Shown: piece after piece, positions 7,519-15,239 of the stretch
Numbering within the stretch: position 1 is the stretch's first letter
Layout: each line of letters begins with the position of its first letter
Source of the DNA: Oscillospiraceae bacterium
GTDB taxonomy: Bacteria; Bacillota; Clostridia; Oscillospirales; Ruminococcaceae
Direction of reading: 5' to 3'
NCBI GenBank assembly: GCA_900768245.1
Contig: CAAGCE010000278.1
Coordinates: forward strand, 1-15,525
DNA: 15,525 nt
Notes under the pieces: generated by a model
The model's input: the letters and a program-made list of their open reading frames with translations, nothing else
Told to the model about the DNA's origin: nothing
Database searches by the model: none
Translations under genes and position numbers: made by a program

Positions 7519-7532
7519 TTCGTAAATTTTTA

Positions 7533-7752
7533 TTTTTTTTGGGGGCGGCGGTTCGTAGTTTGCTGTAAACTTTTGGATAGCGTCCGCCGCGGTCGTTCTT
7601 TTTGCTTGGACTGTTACAAATGATGTTCGTATTCCGAAAAACTGTACAGAAATCCCGTACCGTTTCCAAAGGGTACACAGGGCAAGAACGACCGCGGCGG
7701 CTTGCTATCTTCAAATTCACAGCAAATTAGATGCCGCCGCCCAAATAAAAAA
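7533..7752. repeat. Palindromic GACCGCGGCGG repeat (MITE-like or transcript-end element)
   Basis: The two roughly 70-bp arms are imperfect inverted copies. Outer ends are GGGGCGGCGG (7542-7551) and CCGCCGCCC (near 7734-7742), flanked by T-rich and A-rich runs. Inner ends are a perfect 17-bp pair, CCGCCGCGGTCGTTCTT (7584-7600) with its complement at 7684-7700. TTTGCTGT and ACAGCAAA lie at mirrored positions. The centre (7606-7683) holds a smaller hairpin, GTACCGTTT/AAAGGGTAC. It lies between the 3' ends of convergent genes. Pieces related to it occur at 859-913 and 15434-15494. Confidence 0.8.
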
Positions 7753-7759
7753 ATATAAA

Positions 7760-7800
7760 ATACCGCACAAAGCATAGTTTTTTACAGCTTTGTGCGGTAT
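7760..7800. terminator. Strong hairpin terminator between convergent genes
   Basis: The 14-bp arms ATACCGCACAAAGC (7760-7773) and GCTTTGTGCGGTAT (7787-7800) are perfectly complementary around a 13-base loop. An A/T-rich run on the left gives the T stretch for minus-strand termination of the methyltransferase gene. The right side is only moderately T-rich for carD. Confidence 0.88.
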
Positions 7801-7804
7801 TGCT

Positions 7805-8593
7805 TTATTTTAGTGACCTGAGTTCAGCTATTGCTGCATAGTGCTTCACATCGAACTCCTCGGGAGCGATTTCATCAAGCAGTTTTCGGTGTTCCCTTTC
7901 CCATTGCGTTATCTCATCTTCCGAAAGCGATGCGCCGATCCCACGGCAGGCTTTCATTCTGCCGTGCCAGCTTTCACGGGTGAAATGCACATTAATAGGG
8001 TATTCCTCATGATGAACAAGCTGAAAATCGTTTTTGTATTCATCTGGAATAAAAATCGGGTGGATTGTTTCTCCCGCTCCGCTCCATTTCGGGTTGTATT
8101 TCAGGACAAGTCTTTCGCTTTCGCCTGCAATTCCGTCGTCATATGGCAGCCATGCCATATACAGCACAAGCAGCGTTCCGCCTTTTTTCAGCATATGCAG
8201 AAATTCAGGAGCGGTACGCTTTGGGTCAAAATACCAGAAGCACTGGCAGGCGGTTATAACATCAAAGGAATCATCAGGAAAGTTCAGCTTCTCGGCAGGT
8301 CGGACATAATAATCAATATTCATTCCCTCTGAGAGCTGGTTTGCCATTTTTATCTGATTTTCCGAAATATCCGTTCCTGTCCACTTTGCACCGTATCGGT
8401 ACATATTTCTTGGGATAACTCCCGTGCCTGTTCCAATATCGAGCACGCTCTGACTGTCTGCACACAGACCCCTGCCGATGATCTTATCATAGAACTCCTG
8501 CGGGTAAATGTCACGGTATTTCGCATATTCATCGGAAACTCTTCCCCAGTCAAATGCCCTGCCGCCGTCTATGTTTTTATCAACTATATCCAT
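7805..8593 (-). CDS. Class I SAM-dependent methyltransferase
   Basis: A 262-residue Rossmann-fold methyltransferase resembling the Methyltransf_11/UbiE-like group of small-molecule enzymes. Motif I is VLDIGTGTG (50-58). An acidic residue at the end of strand 2, TGTD (Asp75), should bind the SAM ribose. FDVITACQCFWYFD (110-123) and LKKGGTLLVLYMAWLP (135-150) match motifs II and III. The frame stays open upstream to 8821, but I start at ATG 8593: a G-rich Shine-Dalgarno-like run lies 8 bases upstream, a good promoter lies behind it, and the extra N-terminus (hydrophobic, AT-rich coding) is not part of the family. The gene ends against a strong terminator. The acceptor substrate cannot be told from sequence. 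Confidence 0.88.
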   Translation of the reverse strand: MDIVDKNIDGGRAFDWGRVSDEYAKYRDIYPQEFYDKIIGRGLCADSQSVLDIGTGTGVIPRNMYRYGAKWTGTDISENQIKMANQLSEGMNIDYYVRPAEKLNFPDDSFDVITACQCFWYFDPKRTAPEFLHMLKKGGTLLVLYMAWLPYDDGIAGESERLVLKYNPKWSGAGETIHPIFIPDEYKNDFQLVHHEEYPINVHFTRESWHGRMKACRGIGASLSEDEITQWEREHRKLLDEIAPEEFDVKHYAAIAELRSLK

Positions 8594-8639
8594 TTCAATA
8601 ACCCCCCAAATTTTATCGCTAAATTTATTTTGTGCTATA

Positions 8640-8668
8640 ATAATATCACATACAAGCTCATATGTAAA
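8640..8668 (-). promoter_or_regulatory. Promoter for methyltransferase gene
   Basis: On the minus strand, TTTACA (8663-8668), a 17-bp spacer and TATTAT (8640-8645) lie about 45 bp upstream of the chosen ATG at 8593. This supports that start over the upstream extension. Confidence 0.65.
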
Positions 8669-8755
8669 GATAAATAAAATGCAGATGAAAAATTTAGTGA
8701 TATTGCTGTAAATTTTCATTCTGATTTTTTTGTTCAAAAAATTTTTCAAAACCCC

Positions 8756-8784
8756 TTTACAGAACAAAAGTTCCGTGCTATAAT
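8756..8784 (+). promoter_or_regulatory. Promoter for radical SAM operon
   Basis: TTTACA (8756-8761), a 17-bp spacer and TATAAT (8779-8784) lie about 40 bp upstream of the ATG at 8827. The spacer contains the palindrome listed as a LexA-type operator. Confidence 0.75.
8762..8773. promoter_or_regulatory. LexA (SOS) box
   Basis: GAACAAAAGTTC is a perfect GAAC-N4-GTTC palindrome, the core of the Gram-positive LexA/DinR operator. It lies directly between the -35 and -10 hexamers, where a repressor would block RNA polymerase. It fronts an operon annotated family-wide as putative DNA repair. LexA binding is inference. Confidence 0.7.
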
Positions 8785-8794
8785 ATAAAAAAGA

Positions 8795-8806
8795 GAACAT
8801 TTGTAC
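8795..8806. promoter_or_regulatory. Possible second, imperfect LexA box
   Basis: GAACATTTGTAC matches GAAC-N4-GTTC with one mismatch. Its centre is 33 bp, about three helical turns, from the centre of the perfect box, near the predicted transcription start. Confidence 0.4.
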
Positions 8807-8826
8807 GGTAAAAGGCGGCAATTTTT

Positions 8827-10146
8827 ATGGATATGGAAGAAAAGCTCAGAATACTCGCTGACTCGGCTAAATATGATGCAGCCTGTACTTCAAGCGGCGT
8901 TGACCGTGCGGGAGGACACAGCGACGGTATCGGAAATGCGGCTGCCTGCGGTATTTGCCATAGCTTCGCTTCCGACGGAAGATGTATCTCTCTTCTGAAA
9001 ATTCTTATGACCAATTACTGCCTTTTCGACTGCAAATACTGCATCAACCGCAGGAGCAATGATGTTCCCAGAGCAAGATTTACTCCCGAAGAAATAGCTG
9101 AGCTTACGATAAATTTCTATCGGCGAAACTATATCGAGGGGCTGTTTCTCAGCTCGGGAATAATCCAAAGCCCCGACTATACCTGCGAACAGCTCATTGA
9201 GGCACTTTCACTTCTGCGCGGCAAGTATAAATTCAGAGGGTATATCCACGTTAAAGCTATTCCGGGTGCGGACAGCGAGCTTATCAACAGGCTCGGCATA
9301 CTTGCCGACAGAATAAGCGTCAATATCGAGCTTCCGTCACAGAAAAGCCTTAACACTCTTGCTCCCGACAAATCAAAAAAATCAATACTCCTGCCAATGA
9401 ACCAGATAAGCACACGCATAAAGGAAAACAGCACCGAGATCGTTCAGTACAGACACGCTCCGAAATTTGCTCCCGCAGGTCAGAGCACTCAGATGATAAT
9501 AGGTGCTACGCCCGACAGCGACTACCAGATACTGCGGCTTACTGAAGCTATGTATCAAAAATACAGCTTAAAGCGTGTTTTCTTTTCCGCTTATGTTCCC
9601 GTAGGAGATCAGAAGCTGCTTCCGTCAAAGGAAACAAAGCCGCCTCTTCTCCGTGAGCACAGGCTCTATCAGGCGGACTGGCTGCTGCGGTTTTACGGCT
9701 TCACAGCCTCGGAGATACTTGATGAAAAGCACACGGATTTCAATCCGCTCCTTGACCCAAAATGCAACTGGGCAGTTCATCACCCTGAATGTTTTCCCGT
9801 CGAAATAAACAAAGCACCCTATGAAATGCTGCTGCGTGTTCCCGGCATAGGCGTAAAGTCGGCTCAGAGGATAATCACAGCCAGACGTCAGGCAAAGCTT
9901 GATTACTGCGACCTGAAAAAGCTTGGAGTGGTACTCAAACGTGCAAATTATTTTATCATATGCAAAGGAAAGCGTGCTGAGGGTCTTATCATAACCGAAA
10001 CGGGAATGATGCGCCAGCTTATGTCCGCAAGCACAGTCAAGGAGCTTGAAAACAAAGGCTTCGGCGAGCAGCTCTCTCTTTTTGATACACCAAACAAACA
10101 GCCCACAATGGAGGATACGTTAAAATGTCTGACAGGTCAAATGTAA
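8827..10146 (+). CDS. Putative DNA modification/repair radical SAM protein
   Basis: A 439-residue radical SAM enzyme matching the family usually named putative DNA modification/repair radical SAM protein (rSAM_link_UDG, TIGR03916 type). The 4Fe-4S cluster motif CLFDCKYC supplies Cys65, Cys69 and Cys72. Before it comes the family N-terminus, with Cys20, Cys44 and Cys53 and the stretch GICHSFASDGRCISLLKIL. After the barrel, a helix-hairpin-helix segment begins near residue 331 (PYEMLLRVPGIGVKSAQRII), which implies DNA binding. The tail contains QLSLF. The reaction is unknown. It starts at the ATG at 8827, with AAAGGCGG upstream. Its last 22 bases overlap the next gene, so the two are translated together. 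A LexA-type operator in the promoter supports a DNA-damage role. Confidence 0.92.
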   Translation: MDMEEKLRILADSAKYDAACTSSGVDRAGGHSDGIGNAAACGICHSFASDGRCISLLKILMTNYCLFDCKYCINRRSNDVPRARFTPEEIAELTINFYRRNYIEGLFLSSGIIQSPDYTCEQLIEALSLLRGKYKFRGYIHVKAIPGADSELINRLGILADRISVNIELPSQKSLNTLAPDKSKKSILLPMNQISTRIKENSTEIVQYRHAPKFAPAGQSTQMIIGATPDSDYQILRLTEAMYQKYSLKRVFFSAYVPVGDQKLLPSKETKPPLLREHRLYQADWLLRFYGFTASEILDEKHTDFNPLLDPKCNWAVHHPECFPVEINKAPYEMLLRVPGIGVKSAQRIITARRQAKLDYCDLKKLGVVLKRANYFIICKGKRAEGLIITETGMMRQLMSASTVKELENKGFGEQLSLFDTPNKQPTMEDTLKCLTGQM

Positions 10147-10958
10147 TATATTGCTATGACGGCTCTTTTGACGGTCTTATGTGCTGCGTTTTTGACAGCT
10201 ACACACGCAAAGAAGTGCCGTCCGACATAGTTACAAAAGAAAATCAGCAGCTCACTTTCAACGAAGTCCACGATGTTATTACCGATGAGGCTCACGCTGA
10301 CAGGATACTCCGTTCAATACCTAAAAAAATGGGCGAAAATGCGACAGATTTCATAAAAAAAGCGTTTCTCTCAGATATTCCGAACCGTGATATGTATATA
10401 CTCAAATTTATGTATATGGGTTACAAATACGGCTTCAGGGTCATGTATATGGTCGCTGACAGCACGGTGAACACTCTCTACAAGGCGGTACAGGGCAGCT
10501 GTCACGAAGCGCATCTTCTTATGGGGTTTGTACGCTTTTCCGATAACAACGGTACTCTTTCTGCGGTCATCAAACCGAAAAACAAGGTTCTTCCTTTAAT
10601 GGCAGCTCATTTTATCGACCGCTACCGCAATGAGAATTTTCTTATTTATGACAAAACGAACCGTATGGCTCTGATATATTCCGACCACAACGCCGAGATC
10701 GTTGAGGACATTGACTTTGAACTCCCCGACACTACCGAAGAGGAAGAATACTACCGCCAACTCTGGAAAACATTTTACAATACCATTGGCATTAAAGAAC
10801 GCTATAATCCTTTATGCCGGATGAATCTTATGCCAAAACGCTACTGGGGACAGATAGTTGAAATGGAAGAAGAAATAATGCATTCTAAGAATGCTCCCCG
10901 TCCGTCAGGGCTTGACAGTATTCCGTCCGATGAACAGCCAAAGCTTGATAATAACTAA
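10125..10958 (+). CDS. Putative DNA metabolism protein, DUF4130 type
   Basis: A 277-residue protein of the family found beside the preceding radical SAM gene (TIGR03915-like, probable DNA metabolism protein). It starts VIYCYDGSFDGLMCCVFDSY (residues 7-26), the usual opening of the family. The C-terminal part, ending in NPLCRMNLMPKRYWGQI, matches the DUF4130 domain that some proteins carry fused to a uracil-DNA-glycosylase-like domain; no such domain is present here. No signal peptide or membrane segment is seen, so it should be cytosolic. The ATG at 10125 has GGAGG at 10110-10114 and lies inside the radical SAM reading frame. A functional complex with the radical SAM enzyme is inferred from constant linkage. 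The biochemical activity is unknown. Confidence 0.88.
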   Translation: MSDRSNVIYCYDGSFDGLMCCVFDSYTRKEVPSDIVTKENQQLTFNEVHDVITDEAHADRILRSIPKKMGENATDFIKKAFLSDIPNRDMYILKFMYMGYKYGFRVMYMVADSTVNTLYKAVQGSCHEAHLLMGFVRFSDNNGTLSAVIKPKNKVLPLMAAHFIDRYRNENFLIYDKTNRMALIYSDHNAEIVEDIDFELPDTTEEEEYYRQLWKTFYNTIGIKERYNPLCRMNLMPKRYWGQIVEMEEEIMHSKNAPRPSGLDSIPSDEQPKLDNN

Positions 10959-10996
10959 AAAGTCCGTGAATGATATACATTCATCGGACTTTTTTA
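10957..10996. terminator. Bidirectional terminator between convergent genes
   Basis: AAAAAGTCCG-TGAATG pairs with CATTCATCGGACTTTTTT with one bulged base, giving A and T runs on the outer sides. It overlaps the stop codon of the DUF4130 gene and ends next to the stop of the nuclease gene, so it serves both strands. Confidence 0.88.
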
Positions 10997-11791
10997 TTAT
11001 GTGTCTGAAATTATCCTTCTTATCTGCTCTTCGGTCATTCCAAAGGCTTTCATTTTAGCTATTATGCTTGCTTCGCCTTCTGCTCTGCCTTCCGCTTTCG
11101 CATTCTTCAATGCAGACGCTTCATCATGGAGTGCTTTTTCACGCAGGCGGGCTATTTCTCTTATTTTTGTATCTTCACTCATATCATATATTACATTTAC
11201 GGCTTTTTTCATTATAGGAACGTTTGTCTGACTTATCATATCCAGATCCTCCTCACTATCCGCATTTATAAACTGCAGCCACAATTCACGGCTGTTGGAC
11301 GGGTTCGGTTTCTTGCTCACCTTTTTTAGCTCAAAAAAGTGTATGCTGAATTTATCGGAAAATACTTCATCAGTACCCTTTATCATTGCTGCAACTTCAG
11401 TATGATAGCTTTCTCCCACGAACATATTGAAATTTATGATATTTATTGTTATAGTCTGCTTTAATTCGCTGTAATCCTCTCCGCTTTTCAGTTCTGAGGA
11501 ATAAAGCTTTGCCCAGTAAAAAAGTGTTCTGTCACGATAATCCACATCATTTTTTATCTGTATTTCCACATTTACAAGCTTATCGTCCACTTTAAGGCTA
11601 AGGTCAAGACGGCTGAACTTTCCCGCAAGCGTTTCGGGCGGAAGTTCAGGGTTGGTGATCTTTATCTCCGATATATTTTCCGGCGGAATATCAAGCATAC
11701 TTGCTACAAATGAATGAAGCATATCCTCATTTTCCGTGAACAGCTTTTTGAATATTATATCCAGCTTTGCGGAAATTACATTTCGTGACAT
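10997..11791 (-). CDS. Rpn-family recombination-promoting nuclease / PD-(D/E)XK protein
   Basis: A 264-residue protein of the PDDEXK_2 (Rpn/YhgA-like) family, often labelled transposase. Characterised E. coli Rpn proteins are DNA endonucleases that promote RecA-independent recombination. The nuclease core is visible as Asp63 (RLDLSLKV) and Glu76-X-Gln78 (VNVEIQIKN), a variant of the (D/E)xK motif common in this family, followed by YRDRTLFYWAKLYSSEL. The usual C-terminal helical tail with EGRAEGE is present (EGRAEGEASIIAKMKAFGMTEEQ). AGGAGGG lies 6 bases before the ATG. It has its own promoter and no flanking inverted repeats, so it is not a mobile unit by itself. It appears intact. The gene count of this family is usually high in such genomes. 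Confidence 0.88.
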   Translation of the reverse strand: MSRNVISAKLDIIFKKLFTENEDMLHSFVASMLDIPPENISEIKITNPELPPETLAGKFSRLDLSLKVDDKLVNVEIQIKNDVDYRDRTLFYWAKLYSSELKSGEDYSELKQTITINIINFNMFVGESYHTEVAAMIKGTDEVFSDKFSIHFFELKKVSKKPNPSNSRELWLQFINADSEEDLDMISQTNVPIMKKAVNVIYDMSEDTKIREIARLREKALHDEASALKNAKAEGRAEGEASIIAKMKAFGMTEEQIRRIISDT

Positions 11792-11813
11792 AAAAATCCC
11801 TCCTGTCAGCTTT

Positions 11814-11842
11814 ATTATATCATACTTTTATTGCTTTGACAA
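11814..11842 (-). promoter_or_regulatory. Promoter for Rpn nuclease gene
   Basis: On the minus strand, TTGTCA (11837-11842), 17 bp, then TATAAT (11814-11819) with an upstream TGA that makes an extended -10. It fits between the transporter stop codon (11847) and the nuclease ribosome binding site. Confidence 0.75.
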
Positions 11843-11846
11843 TGTA

Positions 11847-12788
11847 TTATGCCTCGTTCGGCTTTTTTCTGTTTACGATAAAAATACCTATGCATACAAG
11901 CATCAGCGCAATAAGGCTCTTAATCCCGAATGCCTGCTCCGTTTCGCCGAGTATCAATGCCGAAAGTATGACCCCGAAAACAGGGTTCATAAAGCCGTAT
12001 ACCGATATTTTCGATACGGGATTGTATTTTAACAGCATTGCCCACAGTGAATATGCTATCGCAGAAAGTGCTGCAAGATATATCAGCAGCAGCACCGATC
12101 TTGTATCAAAGCCGTGTATTCTTCCTCCTGCCGCATATCCGCCCGCAGCCATAACGGCTCCGCCGAAAAGGAACTGCCAGCCGCTCAGCATCATAGGGTT
12201 TTCATCAACGGAAACGTGCTTCATATACACAGATGAAAATGCATATGCCACGGTGGAGATAAGCACAAAGCCCTCTCCTTTAAGCGACATATTCATATCA
12301 AATCCGCTGCCGCTTATATTGATAATGACCACTCCGGCAAAACCGATAACACAGCCTATGACCTTTGCTGCCATGAATTTTTCCATACGGAATATAAGAC
12401 AGGATACAACAAGTGCAACAAACACGTTGGTACCCTCGATAATTGAAGCTTTGACACCTGCCGTATTGGATAATCCTATATAAAAGAAAAAATACTGCAA
12501 TATAGTCTGAAAAAGGCTCAGTATCATTACTTTATGCACGGCATTTTTCTTTGGATAAACAAATCTGCGTTCTATAACGCTTGCTATCGCTATCGCAAAA
12601 ACTCCCGCAAGAGTAAATCTCAATCCCGCATAAAGGATCTCCGCCGCAATATCCGCCGACGAAATATTCAGCCAGCCAAAGCCTGTTTTTACAAGCGGAA
12701 ACGCACTTCCCCACAGCAGACAGCATATCATAGCAAGTCCGCAGGCTGCCCAAGGCTTTGTAAGTAAATCAGATCTTGTATTTTCCAT
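11847..12788 (-). CDS. EamA/DMT-superfamily transporter
   Basis: A 313-residue integral membrane protein of the drug/metabolite transporter superfamily, built from two EamA repeats of about five membrane helices each. The first helix contains LLWGSAFPLVKTGF (about 24-37), a standard EamA opening. The second repeat ends with MNPVFGVILSALILGETEQAFG (about 267-288), also typical. A short basic tail (NRKKPNEA) closes the protein. Members export amino acids, metabolites or drugs across the cytoplasmic membrane; the substrate here cannot be told. The ATG at 12788 has GGAG about 8 bases upstream and a near-consensus promoter behind it. It lies upstream of the Rpn nuclease gene on the same strand with no obvious terminator between them, so some read-through is possible. 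Confidence 0.92.
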   Translation of the reverse strand: MENTRSDLLTKPWAACGLAMICCLLWGSAFPLVKTGFGWLNISSADIAAEILYAGLRFTLAGVFAIAIASVIERRFVYPKKNAVHKVMILSLFQTILQYFFFYIGLSNTAGVKASIIEGTNVFVALVVSCLIFRMEKFMAAKVIGCVIGFAGVVIINISGSGFDMNMSLKGEGFVLISTVAYAFSSVYMKHVSVDENPMMLSGWQFLFGGAVMAAGGYAAGGRIHGFDTRSVLLLIYLAALSAIAYSLWAMLLKYNPVSKISVYGFMNPVFGVILSALILGETEQAFGIKSLIALMLVCIGIFIVNRKKPNEA

Positions 12789-12818
12789 AAGCTCTTCTCC
12801 AAATATATTTCCGAAATA

Positions 12819-12847
12819 ATTCTAATACTCTTTAAGTTTTTTGTCAA
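12819..12847 (-). promoter_or_regulatory. Promoter for EamA transporter
   Basis: On the minus strand, a perfect TTGACA (12842-12847), 17 bp, then TAGAAT (12819-12824). It overlaps the predicted divergent promoter of the SLH protein gene, so the two may compete for RNA polymerase. Confidence 0.75.
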
Positions 12848-12859
12848 GCGGTGTATAAT
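12831..12859 (+). promoter_or_regulatory. Candidate promoter for SLH protein gene
   Basis: TATAAT (12854-12859) has a weak -35 (TTTAAG, 12831-12836) at 17 bp. A perfect 18-bp AT palindrome (12879-12896) follows in the roughly 110-bp leader. Confidence 0.45.
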
Positions 12860-12975
12860 ATAGTCAAAAGATAAGAATTTAAAAAAATTTTTTTAAGAGT
12901 GAAAAAAACGGGAATGTTGAATTGTATTATTATCAAAGGGTCAAAAAAATATTACATAATGAAAGGGTGCATAAT

Positions 12976-15156
12976 ATGAATAAAAATATCACTGTAAAAA
13001 TAATATCTGCCGCAATGGCGGCGGCTATGGCTGTCAGCGCAGGCTCTGTATGTGTTTCTGCCGCAAACAATACAGCCTCTGTTTCCGAATCTGCAAAGGA
13101 GTCGGCTATGAGATCATATCTTGCAAAGGTAAAAAGACGTATAACCGTTCCTGCCGAGCTTACGGAATTCAATTACTCCGTAGACAATATATACAAGACC
13201 GACTGCTACACCTTCAAATGGACTACTCCCGACGGTGCAAAGGAGCATAAGGAGCTGACCGTTGTAATTGTCGGCGACATTATCATTTCATACAATCTGC
13301 AAAATTACAGCTCGGACAACGTATTCAAGCAATCCCTTGCCAAGCTTTCCGACGAAAAGCTTATCTCAAAAGCAAAAGAACACGTTAAAAAGCTTGACCC
13401 AAATATTTACACTCACCTTTCCTATACCATTTCAAATATAAATCTTTTCGGTAAAAATGCTGTCATAGACATTACCCGCCTTGAAAACGGAATAAAGGTT
13501 GCGGAAAACGGCGGCAGAATCACTATCAACAAGGACACAGGCGAGCTTGTTTCATTCAGTCTTTCCTACTGGGACACAGACACTTTTCCTGCAAGCTCAA
13601 GTGCAAAATCACTCAGCGATGTACAGAACATCATCAAGGACAAAACCACCCTTACTCCCGTTTACAGCATACAGCACGACTGGGATAAAGACGAGGACAA
13701 GGCTGTCCTTTTATACCGACCGGATTTCAGCAGCAATATTGATGCTCTGACAGGAAAGGTATCCACCTTTTATGATGATGTAAGCAAGGACGAAGGCGCA
13801 TCATATTACCCGTTCGGATATAACGATTACTATGGCTATGACTATGCTGAAGCTGAAGCCTGCGCTGAGGATTCCGCAGCAGCCAATGACGGCGGCGAAG
13901 GTGTAAACTTCACAGAAGCCGAGTTAAAGGAAATAGAAGCCGATAAAAACCTGCTCTCCAAAGATGAGGTAACCACACTTTTGCAGAACGATCCATACAT
14001 AAAGCTCCGGACAAAATTCAAATTAAAAAACTCACAGACAGTTAAAATAGATGACGATTATTTCTACACACTTACATATGAAGCAAGAACTGCTGACAGC
14101 AACAAATATGACGGAACTTTCCGTGCTTTCATCAATGCCAAGACAGGCAAGATCGAAAACTTTTCAAATTATGATTCACAAGAAAAGCTTGACGACTCAA
14201 AGGCTTATCCGGTAACGAAATGCAATACTATTGCAACCAATGCAGCCAAGCATTTTTATTCCGATATTTTCAGCGAATACAAGCCAAGCACCCAAAACAC
14301 CGCTCCGTCGGATTATTACACCGACAACAAAGGTAAAACCAAGCACTACGAAACAAGCCGTACCTTTATTTTCGACCGCTATGCAAACGGTGTTATCGTT
14401 GAGAACAACAGCATAAGAATTACCGTCCTGAATGACGGAACGATCGAAGACTGCAGCTATACTTATAAACACGTTAAATTCCCGTCCGTTCCGAAATTTG
14501 ATAAGGAAAAGGCATTCACAAAGCTTTTCAGCCAGCAGCCCCCTGAACTCGTTTACCAGTGCTATATCACAAAGGACGGCAAAATAAAATCCTATCTCAC
14601 ATATACATTTGACAGCTACACTCTTGATTCAAGCTATAAGGTTGTAAGCTATTACGGCTATGAGCTTTACAGATCAGAAAAACAGAATACAAATTACACA
14701 GACATAAGCGGCATCAAGCAGGAAGAAGCTATCCGCACAATGGCTCGCTACGGCATAACTCTCAGATCCGAAAACGGCAGATTTGACCCCGACGGTACTG
14801 TAAAATACAGCGAAATGCTGAACCTCATTTCCTCCGTAACAAAGCAGTATGTATACTATGATTTTGACGACGCCGTAGAGGAAGACAGCTCGATCTCAAA
14901 TACACCCGTAACAAACAGCCTTACCGCAAGGGCATTTGTTGAAACAATGGGCGGTGCCGGATTCGCAAAGCTGAGCGGAATTTATAAGTCACCGTTCACA
15001 GATGTCAAGTCAGACAATGAATACATCGGCTATATTGCAATTGCAAAGGCTATGGGCTTTGCAAAGGGTACAAACGGAAAATTCTATCCCGACCATATGC
15101 TTACAAGAGCCGAGGCAATGCAGCTTGTTTACTACTATGTAAAGAGCCTGCAATAA
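12976..15156 (+). CDS. Secreted PepSY/YcdB-like protein with C-terminal SLH repeats
   Basis: A 726-residue exported protein. A signal peptide covers residues 1-30 (basic MNKNITVK, Ala-rich core, VSAA cleavage region). Two large regions (about 35-275 and 330-560) resemble tandem YcdB/YcdC-type PepSY domains, with segments such as GGRITINKDTGELVSFSLSY and FRAFINAKTGKIENFSNYD. They are joined by an acidic, Tyr/Glu-rich linker (about 283-329). The C-terminus holds S-layer homology repeats (about 576-621 and 672-726, with SPFTDVKSDNEYIGYI and YPDHMLTRAEAMQLV), which bind cell-wall polysaccharide. I start at ATG 12976, after GAAAGGG, because the signal peptide begins there; a TTG at 12922 only adds an unlikely N-terminus. 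Function is unknown; PepSY domains are thought to inhibit or chaperone proteases. A terminator follows. Confidence 0.88.
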   Translation: MNKNITVKIISAAMAAAMAVSAGSVCVSAANNTASVSESAKESAMRSYLAKVKRRITVPAELTEFNYSVDNIYKTDCYTFKWTTPDGAKEHKELTVVIVGDIIISYNLQNYSSDNVFKQSLAKLSDEKLISKAKEHVKKLDPNIYTHLSYTISNINLFGKNAVIDITRLENGIKVAENGGRITINKDTGELVSFSLSYWDTDTFPASSSAKSLSDVQNIIKDKTTLTPVYSIQHDWDKDEDKAVLLYRPDFSSNIDALTGKVSTFYDDVSKDEGASYYPFGYNDYYGYDYAEAEACAEDSAAANDGGEGVNFTEAELKEIEADKNLLSKDEVTTLLQNDPYIKLRTKFKLKNSQTVKIDDDYFYTLTYEARTADSNKYDGTFRAFINAKTGKIENFSNYDSQEKLDDSKAYPVTKCNTIATNAAKHFYSDIFSEYKPSTQNTAPSDYYTDNKGKTKHYETSRTFIFDRYANGVIVENNSIRITVLNDGTIEDCSYTYKHVKFPSVPKFDKEKAFTKLFSQQPPELVYQCYITKDGKIKSYLTYTFDSYTLDSSYKVVSYYGYELYRSEKQNTNYTDISGIKQEEAIRTMARYGITLRSENGRFDPDGTVKYSEMLNLISSVTKQYVYYDFDDAVEEDSSISNTPVTNSLTARAFVETMGGAGFAKLSGIYKSPFTDVKSDNEYIGYIAIAKAMGFAKGTNGKFYPDHMLTRAEAMQLVYYYVKSLQ

Positions 15157-15200
15157 GATACGCTCCTTAAAAATTTTCTATATACCGCCTTTCAAAATGG

Positions 15201-15237
15201 GAAGGACTGCTGTGTACGCACGGCAGTCCTTCTTTTT
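15201..15237 (+). terminator. Terminator of SLH protein gene
   Basis: GAAGGACTGCTGTG (15201-15214) pairs with CACGGCAGTCCTTC (15219-15232) with one G-U position and loop TACG, followed by TTTTT on the plus strand. Confidence 0.88.
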
Positions 15238-15239
15238 CA

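Noticed and set aside
8594..8821. 76-codon N-terminal extension of the methyltransferase
   Set aside because: It spans the predicted promoter, is AT-rich and has no ribosome binding site; the domain starts well after the ATG at 8593.
10997..11791. Insertion sequence around the Rpn-type gene often labelled transposase
   Set aside because: No terminal inverted repeats or target duplications are visible and the gene has its own ordinary promoter and terminator.
12860..12975. Riboswitch or leader element upstream of the SLH protein gene
   Set aside because: The leader is very AT-rich with one simple palindrome and no recognisable aptamer or terminator/antiterminator pair.
12922..12975. TTG start giving an 18-residue longer SLH protein
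   Set aside because: It would place a charged stretch before an otherwise canonical signal peptide, and the ATG at 12976 has a better ribosome binding site.
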